A stretch of 33,626 bases of DNA from Clostridia bacterium (GTDB lineage: Bacteria; Bacillota; Clostridia; UBA1212; UBA1255): assembly GCA_017613535.1 (NCBI GenBank), contig JAGADO010000057.1, positions 1 through 33,626 of the forward strand, written 5' to 3'. Of the stretch, positions 6,818 through 13,622 are shown one piece after another. The notes beneath the pieces are model-generated. The model was not told where the DNA came from, ran no database searches, and saw only the letters and a list, made by a program, of their open reading frames with translations. The position numbers and the translations under genes are program-made. The first letter of the stretch is position 1. Every line of letters starts with the position of its first letter.

Positions 6818-7859
6818 TGTCCGCACCTCCCAGCTTTTTCATAACTTTTACGATATTCATGGATATCGGGCACTTCTGCAGGCAGCGTCCGCAGCCTACG
6901 CACGAGAATGCGCCGTCGTAATTATCCGGATAATATTTGAGTTTATGCATAAATCTCTGACGGAAGCGCTGAAGCTGGTCCGGTCTGGGCGAGCCGTGCG
7001 CCATCATTGTGAAGTCGGAATACATACAGGAGTCCCACACGCGGAAGCGGCTTATGCCGTGGCCCGTATCGTATTCGCGTATGTCGTAGCACTGGCAGGT
7101 CGGGCAGACGTATGTGCATGTGCCGCAGCCGAGGCACGACGACGAGAGTTCTTTCCATTCGGGGCGCCCGAACAGTGTGAGCAGATCGGCTTCTTTTCCG
7201 AAACCGTCGGTGGTGAGGTCAGCCAGGGGCAGTTTCCTCATTATCTCTTTATGTTCCTCAGCGGCGTCATTCACGGCTTTCCTGTTTTCAGCATCGTTGC
7301 CGTCCATAATGATTCCGTCGAGCTGATCTAAGAGCGCCTCTCCCTTTTGGGTCAATGCCTCCATATACAGCGTGTCGCCGGAGATCCAGGACTGCACGTC
7401 GCCGCCGGGCTGTTCGGCGTCAATTCCGAATGTTCCGCAGAAGCACGTCTCTTCAGGTTTCGCGCACATCACGGATACCACCGTGCCGTGTTCGCGCCGT
7501 GCCTTGTAATAAGTGTCTACCGGGTCCGAAAGGAATACGCGGTCAAGCACTTCGAATCCCGCTACGTCGCACGCGTGTACGCCGAATACCACGAAGTCTT
7601 CGTCTTCCGGCGCCACCTGCGCGATCGAGAGGCTAAAGCCGTCTCGCTTGTATCTGACCAGGTCTTCGCTCTGAGGGAAGAATACGCCTTTCGCGCTCTT
7701 TACGGTGTGCAGCACTTCGGGATCGTAACCGGTTCCGGGCTCCCACGGAGCATAGTCGTACTGACCCGCTTTTTCGACGGGCAGATAGAGTTTTTTCGTG
7801 AGCGCAACGGCCGCAAACAGCTTTTCGAGTTCGTTCAAAGGAATTATCTTAACAGCCAT
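6810..7859 (-). CDS. flxB: 4Fe-4S dicluster protein, FlxB-like (sulfhydrogenase/sulfite reductase beta-type)
   Basis: A 349-residue protein. The N-terminal two thirds has the FFPQSEDL and VVFGVHACDVAG segments shared with HydB/AsrA-type subunits and a short CFCG motif. The C-terminal third has two ferredoxin motifs: CLGCGTCTYVCPTCQC (about 243-258) and CVGCGRCLQKCP (about 320-331). Such subunits relay electrons between the FAD/NAD(P) subunit and partner iron-sulfur proteins. ATG 7859 has AGGAGGT 9 nt upstream, just 3 bp after the previous gene. It is flanked by FlxA-like and FlxC-like genes, matching the flx order. Assigning B rather than C within the flx set is from layout and motif type and is less certain than the family call. 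Confidence 0.8.
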   Translation of the reverse strand: MAVKIIPLNELEKLFAAVALTKKLYLPVEKAGQYDYAPWEPGTGYDPEVLHTVKSAKGVFFPQSEDLVRYKRDGFSLSIAQVAPEDEDFVVFGVHACDVAGFEVLDRVFLSDPVDTYYKARREHGTVVSVMCAKPEETCFCGTFGIDAEQPGGDVQSWISGDTLYMEALTQKGEALLDQLDGIIMDGNDAENRKAVNDAAEEHKEIMRKLPLADLTTDGFGKEADLLTLFGRPEWKELSSSCLGCGTCTYVCPTCQCYDIREYDTGHGISRFRVWDSCMYSDFTMMAHGSPRPDQLQRFRQRFMHKLKYYPDNYDGAFSCVGCGRCLQKCPISMNIVKVMKKLGGADND

Positions 7860-7862
7860 GGT

Positions 7863-8864
7863 TTAGTTACCTCCTTTGACGACCGCGTGACCGGGCTCGA
7901 TATCCTGCTCGGTGAAGCTGATCAGCGGACCGCGCTGACCGGCTTCTTCGCCGGCAGCATACTCGCCGTAAAAGTCGTTTATGTCTTTGATATATTTGCG
8001 GTTGAACAGGTGAAGCGGGATGCCCTGCGGACAGACGCGGGTGCATTCGCCGCAGTCGGTGCAGCGGCCCGCCACGTGGAACGCGCGGATGATGTGGAAC
8101 ATTTTTTCTTCGAAGCTGTCGGTGTTTGCCTTCGAAGCGATGCCGGACGCGTTGTTATCGAAGACGCATTTGCGGCAGGAGCAGGCGGGGCAGGCATTGC
8201 GGCACGCGTTGCAGCGGATGCACTTGGACAGTTCGGCCTGCCAGAACGCGAAACGCTGTTCTGGAGACATTGCCTCCAGTTCGCGCACACCTTCAAAGCG
8301 ATCGCCGCGGGGGCCTTCATCTTCGTTGTCCGAAATCAGTTCGTCGTAAATTTTATGCGCCTTGCCCTTGCAGCTGTCGCACTTATTAAGGAGGACGTCG
8401 TCGATATTGACCTTTCCTTCTCCGTACAGCGTGGTGATAACAAGCTCGTTTCCGGAGTCTGCCTCCAGGACGCCTGTAATGCCCTTAAATCCGCGTTCGC
8501 GTATGCGGTCAATATCGCACATCCCCTCGCAGCCTACGCCCAGAATATACACGTTTTCGCGGTCAATACGGTGTTCGGTCAGCAGCTGGTTGAAGCTGTA
8601 CGTGTCGCATGGTTTGAGCAGGACAAGAACTTTTCCCGCTCCTTCGCCGCCTGACGCGATGCTGTTTTTGATCATATACTTACTGAGGTTCGCGCCGCAG
8701 AAGCGGTTATAGACGAGATCTTTCAGTGATTCCTCAGTCTCGAATACGTTCGGCTCGCAATCGTAGAAGAACTCGCCGGCCTTCCAGCCCACGACCTTGC
8801 TTACGGTGCCGTCATGCATCAGTTCGCGCGCACGTGCGATCACTTTTTCGCTCACTTTTTGCAT
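7863..8864 (-). CDS. flxC: 4Fe-4S protein with FrhB-like N-terminal region, FlxC-like
   Basis: A 333-residue protein. The N-terminal half (about 70-200) has the LLKPCDTYSFNQLL, GVGCEGMCD and KCDSCKG elements seen in the FrhB/FdhB family of F420- or flavin-linked subunits. The C-terminal half has CIRCNACRNACPACSC (about 227-242) and CTDCGECTRVCPQG (about 282-295), two [4Fe-4S] sites. A partner in NADH-to-HdrA electron transfer is the likely role. It overlaps the MvhD/FlxD-like gene by 13 bp at its start (8852-8864), showing tight coupling in one complex. The name flxC is from position in the operon; the alternative is simply an FrhB-like iron-sulfur protein. Confidence 0.78.
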   Translation of the reverse strand: MQKVSEKVIARARELMHDGTVSKVVGWKAGEFFYDCEPNVFETEESLKDLVYNRFCGANLSKYMIKNSIASGGEGAGKVLVLLKPCDTYSFNQLLTEHRIDRENVYILGVGCEGMCDIDRIRERGFKGITGVLEADSGNELVITTLYGEGKVNIDDVLLNKCDSCKGKAHKIYDELISDNEDEGPRGDRFEGVRELEAMSPEQRFAFWQAELSKCIRCNACRNACPACSCRKCVFDNNASGIASKANTDSFEEKMFHIIRAFHVAGRCTDCGECTRVCPQGIPLHLFNRKYIKDINDFYGEYAAGEEAGQRGPLISFTEQDIEPGHAVVKGGN

Positions 8865-9355
8865 CTGAGGTCACCTACTTTCACATTTTCTCCCAGCTCG
8901 GTTATTTTAGCCACAAAGTCATTCATGACCGCCGAGAATCTTGCACCTTCTGCCGCGGATACCCATTCGACGCGCGTGCGTCCGCGTTCAACGCCGATGT
9001 AGTCGAGCATGCTGAACAGGAGCGCCATACGGCGGCGCGTGTAGTAGTTTCCGGTGCTGTAGTGGCAGTCTCCCGGGTGGCAGCCGCAGAGGATCACGCC
9101 GTCTGCGCCGCGCTCGAACGCCTTTAATATAAACATAGGATTTACGCGGCACGAGCAGGGCACGCGGATGATCTTTACGTCGGCCGGATACGACAGTCTC
9201 GAAGAGCCTGCCAGATCGGCGCCCGCGTAACTGCACCAGTTGCAGCAGAACGCCACGATGCGCGGTCTCCACTCTTTATTCTCGGTATTTGCCCCAGCGG
9301 CGTTTTCGGCCGCGGCTTTAACAGCGGGTTCGTTTACAGACACGTTTACAGACAT
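8852..9355 (-). CDS. flxD: MvhD/FlxD-like [2Fe-2S] electron-transfer subunit
   Basis: A 167-residue protein whose residues about 30-130 match the MvhD/FlpD family closely: FCCNWCSYAGADLAG, IRVPCSCRVNP, FILKAFERGADGVILCGCHPGDCHYSTGNYYTRRR. In methanogens and in Flx-Hdr or MetFV-Hdr complexes this subunit docks a hydrogenase or dehydrogenase module onto HdrA. That fits its position directly after hdrA and before the FlxC/B/A-like genes. The N-terminal 25 residues are a low-complexity Ala/Asn/Val stretch with a short duplicated SVNV. It overlaps hdrA by 10 bp. Confidence 0.88.
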   Translation of the reverse strand: MSVNVSVNEPAVKAAAENAAGANTENKEWRPRIVAFCCNWCSYAGADLAGSSRLSYPADVKIIRVPCSCRVNPMFILKAFERGADGVILCGCHPGDCHYSTGNYYTRRRMALLFSMLDYIGVERGRTRVEWVSAAEGARFSAVMNDFVAKITELGENVKVGDLRCKK

Positions 9356-11331
9356 ATCGCTTCCACCTCCGCCATAATTTGTTTGTTAGAGAAGCCCTTG
9401 AGGTCCATCGCCCCGGACGGACAGACGACCGTGCAGGCGCCACAGCCCTGGCAGAGAGCCTCGTTTACGAGAGCCACGCGACGCGTTTCTTTCACGCCGT
9501 GGTCGTTGATCAGATGCGTGTCGTAAGATATTGCGCCGTACGGGCAGACCTTTTCGCAGCACGAGCAGCCATTGCAAAGGAGCTCGTCGGAGTGCGCAAC
9601 GCAGGGGTTCGTTGTGAGTTTGTTTTTAGAGAGCAGGCCGATGACTTTCGATGCGGCCGCGCCCGCCTGGGAGACGGTCTCCGGAATGTCTTTCGGGCCC
9701 TGGCACACGCCGGACAGGAAGATGCCCGCCGTGGGGCTTTCCACCGGGCGGAGCTTGGGATGCGCTTCGGTGATGAAGTCGTTCGTGTCAATGCTCGCAG
9801 TGAGCATATTGGCCACCTTGCGCGCCGTAGGATCGGGCTCGATCGCCGTTGCCAGCACCACCATATCCGTATTCAGCACGATCTGTTCGTTTGCGATGAG
9901 GTCAACGCCGCGTACGACGAGGTGACCATCTTCTTCCCAGACCTTGCCCACCTGCCCTTTTATGTAGTCAACGTCGTACTGTTCCGCCGCCCTGCGGTAG
10001 AATTCGTCGAAGTTCTTTCCGGGCGTACGCACGTCGATATAGAACACGTGCACTTCTACGTCCGGGTATTTATCGCGTATCAGCATCGCGTGCTTGGCGG
10101 TGTACATGCAGCATATTTTAGAGCAGTACGGCTTTCCGCGGCCGGATACGTCTCTGGATCCGACGCACTGCACAAATACGATCGAATGCGGATGTTTTCC
10201 GTCGGAAGGTCTGAGCAGCACGCCTCCGGTGGGGCCCGCCGCGTTCATAATGCGCTCGAGTTCAAGCGAAGTGACGACGTCTTTGCACGTCGAGTACGAA
10301 TATTCGTCGAATTTTGAAGCGTCTATCGGTCTGAACCCTGTCGCCATAACGATCGCGCCGTACTCTTCTTCGATGAATTCGTCCTGCTGCGTGTAATCGA
10401 TCGCTCCGGCGGTGCAGACTTTTTCGCACAGCCCGCACTTTCCGGTGTTTAGCTTGATGCACTGTGTCTTATCGATGACCGCGACGTTGGGTATCGCCTG
10501 CGCGAACGGAATGTATATTGCGGGGCGGTTATTCAGCCCCATATTGAACTCGTTCAGGCCCTTTTTGGAGGGGCATTTGGACATGCAAACGCCGCATCCG
10601 GTGCACACGTCTTCTTTTACGAAGCGCGCTTTTTTGCGGATCTTCGCTTTAAAGCTGCCGACAAATCCGCTGACTTCTTCGACTTCTGCGTACGTTATCA
10701 GGCGGATGTTTTCGTTCGTCTTGGCTTCCACCATTTTAGGCGTCAATATACATGACGAGCAGTCGAGCGTCGGGAATGTTTTATCCAGCTGCGCCATCCT
10801 GCCTCCGATCGTTGCGTTCTTTTCGACGATGTCAACGGGGAATCCGGCGTCTGCAATGTCGAGTGCCGTCTGTATTCCCGCGATCCCTCCGCCGATGACG
10901 AGTGCGCGTTTTACGACTTTGCTCTCCCCTGCTTTTAGGGGCGTGTTCAGCAGCACCTTCGCCACGGCAGCACGCATCAGCACGCACGCCTTTTCGGTGC
11001 CCGCTTCTTTGTCTTTATGTATCCATGAGCAGTGCTCGCGGATGTTGGCGATCTCGACCATATAAGGGTTGAGGCCGGCTGCTTCCGCGGCCTTGCGGAA
11101 CGTGGCTTCGTGCATCCTGGGGGAGCACGAGCATACGACGATACCGTTTAGCCCGTACTGCTTTATCGCGTCTTTTATTATATTCTGGCCCGCTTCCGAG
11201 CACATATACTGGTAATCCTGCGCAAATACCACGCCGGGCTGGACTTTCGCCTCAGCCACCACCCGGTCAACATCGACCGTCGCCGCGATATTGCTGCCGC
11301 ACCAGCAGACAAATACTCCTAACCTTTGCAA
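9346..11331 (-). CDS. hdrA: HdrA-type heterodisulfide reductase flavin subunit
   Basis: A 661-residue HdrA. It begins RLGVFVCWCGSNIA (the N-terminal iron-sulfur domain), has the FAD fold VIGGGIAGIQTA (about 146-157) with NATIGGRMAQLDKTFPTLDC, a ferredoxin insert CTGCGVCMSKC (about 243-253), a further Cys cluster (CIKLNTGKCGLCEKVC, about 295-310), and C-terminal ferredoxin motifs CNGCSCCEKVCP and CQGCGACTVVCP. HdrA holds the FAD that bifurcates electrons to ferredoxin and to HdrBC. The start is TTG at 11331: a TGA stop lies two codons upstream and no ATG or GTG precedes the conserved N-terminus, so the TTG seems the only option. The weak start may tune stoichiometry. Confidence 0.93.
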   Translation of the reverse strand: MQRLGVFVCWCGSNIAATVDVDRVVAEAKVQPGVVFAQDYQYMCSEAGQNIIKDAIKQYGLNGIVVCSCSPRMHEATFRKAAEAAGLNPYMVEIANIREHCSWIHKDKEAGTEKACVLMRAAVAKVLLNTPLKAGESKVVKRALVIGGGIAGIQTALDIADAGFPVDIVEKNATIGGRMAQLDKTFPTLDCSSCILTPKMVEAKTNENIRLITYAEVEEVSGFVGSFKAKIRKKARFVKEDVCTGCGVCMSKCPSKKGLNEFNMGLNNRPAIYIPFAQAIPNVAVIDKTQCIKLNTGKCGLCEKVCTAGAIDYTQQDEFIEEEYGAIVMATGFRPIDASKFDEYSYSTCKDVVTSLELERIMNAAGPTGGVLLRPSDGKHPHSIVFVQCVGSRDVSGRGKPYCSKICCMYTAKHAMLIRDKYPDVEVHVFYIDVRTPGKNFDEFYRRAAEQYDVDYIKGQVGKVWEEDGHLVVRGVDLIANEQIVLNTDMVVLATAIEPDPTARKVANMLTASIDTNDFITEAHPKLRPVESPTAGIFLSGVCQGPKDIPETVSQAGAAASKVIGLLSKNKLTTNPCVAHSDELLCNGCSCCEKVCPYGAISYDTHLINDHGVKETRRVALVNEALCQGCGACTVVCPSGAMDLKGFSNKQIMAEVEAICL

Positions 11332-11345
11332 ATCTCACACCGCCT

Positions 11346-11744
11346 TTACTTCCTGTACCTGCGAAACGCGCTAACGAGGGCCTGCTGGGGGATCTCCTTG
11401 TCCGCTATGATCAGCGCCGGAACTTCGTCCGGGACAAAGTTCGAGCCTCCCTGTTCGCGTTCGGCCAGCACGCGTACCGCCGCCACTACATTTGCCGGTT
11501 CTACGCCGCGCGGGCAACGTTCTACGCATGCGAAGCAGCTGAGGCAGCGTGTTACCGTCTCGTCCTTCAGCAGCTCGTCTATTTTTCCGCGGGCAACCAT
11601 CGTTACGAACTGATGCGGATGGAATTTCATTTCCCCGTACGCGGGGCAGGTCGCGGAGCATTTTCCGCATTTCATGCATTTTTTTACGTCGGAGCCGCTT
11701 ATTTCTTTTATGATCCCGGCAATTTCTTTTTCGTCAAGTTTCAT
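11346..11744 (-). CDS. hdrC: HdrC-type ferredoxin subunit
   Basis: A 132-residue protein with two [4Fe-4S] motifs, CMKCGKCSATCP (about 23-34) and CLSCFACVERCP (about 67-78), separated by a helical linker containing FHPHQFVTMVARGKIDELL, as in HdrC. It wires HdrA to HdrB. Start ATG 11744 has AGGAGG 8 nt upstream and lies inside the end of hdrB (11-bp overlap), so the two are co-translated, as expected for HdrBC partners. Confidence 0.92.
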   Translation of the reverse strand: MKLDEKEIAGIIKEISGSDVKKCMKCGKCSATCPAYGEMKFHPHQFVTMVARGKIDELLKDETVTRCLSCFACVERCPRGVEPANVVAAVRVLAEREQGGSNFVPDEVPALIIADKEIPQQALVSAFRRYRK

Positions 11745-12537
11745 CCGCCGCGCCTCCTTCCCTGAGTCCGAGCGCCTCGTAAAGCAGCTCGGTGATGTAG
11801 CGCACCGGCATTGAACCGTCCTGATGTGCCCTTAAGTTATACATGCAGAGCGGACATGCTGTGATGAGTTCTTCAGCTCCGTGAGCGCGCGCGTTTTTGA
11901 TAATCAGGTCAACGTTTTCCTTTGCCTGCGCTTCTGATTTCAGCGTGACGTATCCGCCGCAGCATTCGTTGCGCATAGCGTACACGACAGGCTCAGCCCC
12001 GAGCGCTTTGATGAAGTCTTCGATGATGTGAGGGTTTTCCGGATCGTCGAACTGCATCTCTTTAGACGGGCGCAGCAGCAGGCAGCCGTAGTAAGCGCCG
12101 ATTTTGCGGCCCTTGAGCGGCTTTTTAACTGCTTGTTTGAGGTTATCAAAACCGATCTCATCTCTGAGCAGCTGGAGATAGTGGATGACCCGCGTCTCGC
12201 CAGCGTAAGGGACGGCAGGCTTGAGGTAATTATTTGCTTTCATGCGGATGTCCGCATTGCGCTGCATATCGCCGTTGACGCGCGTGAGCACATGGTGGCA
12301 GGCGGAACAGAGGGTAACGAGCGGAGTGCCGTTGTCCCTGGCTGCCATCAGTGCGCGTATCGCCGAAAGCTTCGTGGCAATCTCATCGCGCGCGATCGGG
12401 TAGACCGCGCCGCAGCATTGCCACTCGGGGAGTTCCTCGAGCGTGATGCCCAGAGCAGCCGCGCTTTCCCGGCCGTAAAAATCCAGGTCCTGAGCTTTAG
12501 TTTTAAGCGTGCAGCCCGGATAGTAACTGTAGTTCAT
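11734..12537 (-). CDS. hdrB: HdrB-type subunit with two CCG domains
   Basis: A 267-residue HdrB with both cysteine-rich CCG repeats intact. The first has YYPGCTLKT, then EWQCCGAVY, then LCSACHHVL. The second has YYGCLLLRP, then NECCGGYV, then ACPLCMYNL. In HdrB these bind two non-cubane [4Fe-4S] clusters where a disulfide (CoM-S-S-CoB in methanogens) is split. The natural substrate here cannot be CoM/CoB if the organism is a clostridium; a small protein disulfide or direct transfer to the fumarate reductase pair encoded downstream are options. Start ATG 12537 follows AAGGAGA. It lies 26 bp after the dehydrogenase gene. Confidence 0.92.
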   Translation of the reverse strand: MNYSYYPGCTLKTKAQDLDFYGRESAAALGITLEELPEWQCCGAVYPIARDEIATKLSAIRALMAARDNGTPLVTLCSACHHVLTRVNGDMQRNADIRMKANNYLKPAVPYAGETRVIHYLQLLRDEIGFDNLKQAVKKPLKGRKIGAYYGCLLLRPSKEMQFDDPENPHIIEDFIKALGAEPVVYAMRNECCGGYVTLKSEAQAKENVDLIIKNARAHGAEELITACPLCMYNLRAHQDGSMPVRYITELLYEALGLREGGAADET

Positions 12538-12563
12538 AGGTGTTTCTCCTTGCAGATTTTGTG

Positions 12564-13511
12564 TCAGATATTGACCTGGCGGATAACGTTTTTAAGCACG
12601 TTGGCGCTGTTCTGGAGCTTCGTGATCTCGGGCCCGGTGAGGTTCGGGAGCAGGTGGCCGCAGACGCCGTGGGGGCCGATTATGAACGGTATGCTGAGGC
12701 AGACGTCCTCAATGTCGTACTCGCCGTGCATCATTGACGACACCGTGAGGGCGTTGTTTGCGCTTCCAAGCAGGCATTTTACGATGTGGCACACCGAGAT
12801 AGACACAGCGTAGAACGTTGCACCTTTGCGTTTGATTATCTGGCCGCCGGACGTGCGGATGTAGTCTTCGATCTCGTCCGTGTCAAGCTCAGGTCTGAGC
12901 GAGTCGTAGAAGTGGAAGTCTTTGCGGTAATCGAACAGGTTTACGCATCCTACCTGTGCGATCGACCAGGGCACGAACGAGCTGTCCCCGTGTTCTCCCA
13001 GCACGTACGCGTGTATGTTCTGTTCGCTGATGCCGACGTATTCGGCGATGCGCGAACGCAGGCGCGACGTGTCAAGTATCGTGCCGGATCCGATGATGTG
13101 TTTTTCGGGTATTCCGGACACACGCATGAACACGTACGTCAGGATGTCAACCGGGTTGCTGACAATGATATATATGGCGTCGGGCGCGTATTTCGCGATC
13201 TCGGGCGCTATCTGTTTGATTATGTTCACGTTTGTCTGCGCGAGGTCAATTCGCGACTGGCCCGCCTTCCTCGGCAGTCCGCAGGTAATGATAACGATAT
13301 CCGACCCTGCCGCGTCGCTGTATGTTCCCGCATATATATTCGTGGGCGAACTGAACGGCATTCCCTGAAGGATGTCCATCGCTTCGCCCCGTGCTTTTTC
13401 TTCATTTACATCGATCATTACGATCTCTGATGCGATCTTATCTACCGCCAGTGTGTAAGTGATCGTGGAGCCAACGCTTCCCGCTCCTATGACCGTGATT
13501 TTTCTGCTCAT
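12564..13511 (-). CDS. LDH/MDH-superfamily dehydrogenase, probably malate dehydrogenase
   Basis: A 315-residue NAD-dependent 2-hydroxyacid dehydrogenase. It shows the nucleotide fold VIGAGSVGSTITYTLA, MIDVNEEKARGEAMD, the active-site loop GLPRKAGQSRIDLAQTN, SNPVDILTYV, the GSGTILDTSRLR segment and the catalytic His in GEHGDSSFVPWS. The specificity position that is Gln in lactate dehydrogenases (GANQKPG) is Arg here (LPRKAG), the classical mark of malate dehydrogenases, although the overall sequence is LDH-like; some clostridial LDH-like enzymes are malate dehydrogenases. As first gene of an operon ending in fumarate reductase and a dicarboxylate-type carrier, malate/oxaloacetate chemistry fits well. 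Fumarase is not in the window. ATG 13511 has AAGGTGA upstream. Confidence 0.87.
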   Translation of the reverse strand: MSRKITVIGAGSVGSTITYTLAVDKIASEIVMIDVNEEKARGEAMDILQGMPFSSPTNIYAGTYSDAAGSDIVIITCGLPRKAGQSRIDLAQTNVNIIKQIAPEIAKYAPDAIYIIVSNPVDILTYVFMRVSGIPEKHIIGSGTILDTSRLRSRIAEYVGISEQNIHAYVLGEHGDSSFVPWSIAQVGCVNLFDYRKDFHFYDSLRPELDTDEIEDYIRTSGGQIIKRKGATFYAVSISVCHIVKCLLGSANNALTVSSMMHGEYDIEDVCLSIPFIIGPHGVCGHLLPNLTGPEITKLQNSANVLKNVIRQVNI

Positions 13512-13561
13512 TTGATTTTCACCTTTCGAAAAAGTATTTGACCTGGCATCCGGAGATTCCG

Positions 13562-13604
13562 GAATACCTCAAGGTATTCTACCACTTAACAATTGGTTTA
13601 TCAA
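13562..13604 (-). promoter_or_regulatory. Promoter and palindromic operator of the dehydrogenase-Flx-Hdr-Frd operon
   Basis: Read on the minus strand, TTGATA (13599-13604) and TAGAAT (13576-13581) are separated by 17 bp, a good sigma-A-type promoter about 65 bp before the dehydrogenase start. A perfect 8-bp inverted repeat GAATACCT/AGGTATTC (13562-13579, 2-bp centre) covers the -10 box and the likely transcription start. Just downstream is a smaller palindrome, CCGGA/TCCGG. The spacer contains TTGTTAA, half of a clostridial Rex box, but no second half at the proper distance. A repressor binding the 18-bp palindrome is likely; which one is unknown. Confidence 0.62.
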
Positions 13605-13622
13605 GAGAGCAGGCCGGACGGA

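Noticed and set aside
7347..8654. Plus-strand open frame of 435 codons
   Set aside because: It is antisense to two iron-sulfur protein genes with clear Cys motifs on the minus strand; no recognisable features.
3481..12537. Archaeal (methanogen) origin of the Hdr genes
   Set aside because: HdrABC with Flx genes are common in anaerobic bacteria, and ribosome sites, promoter and neighbours are bacterial; nothing here needs recent transfer from archaea.
13582..13604. Rex-binding site in the operon promoter
   Set aside because: Only one half (TTGTTAA) is present; the second half at the proper distance matches poorly, so no Rex site is called.
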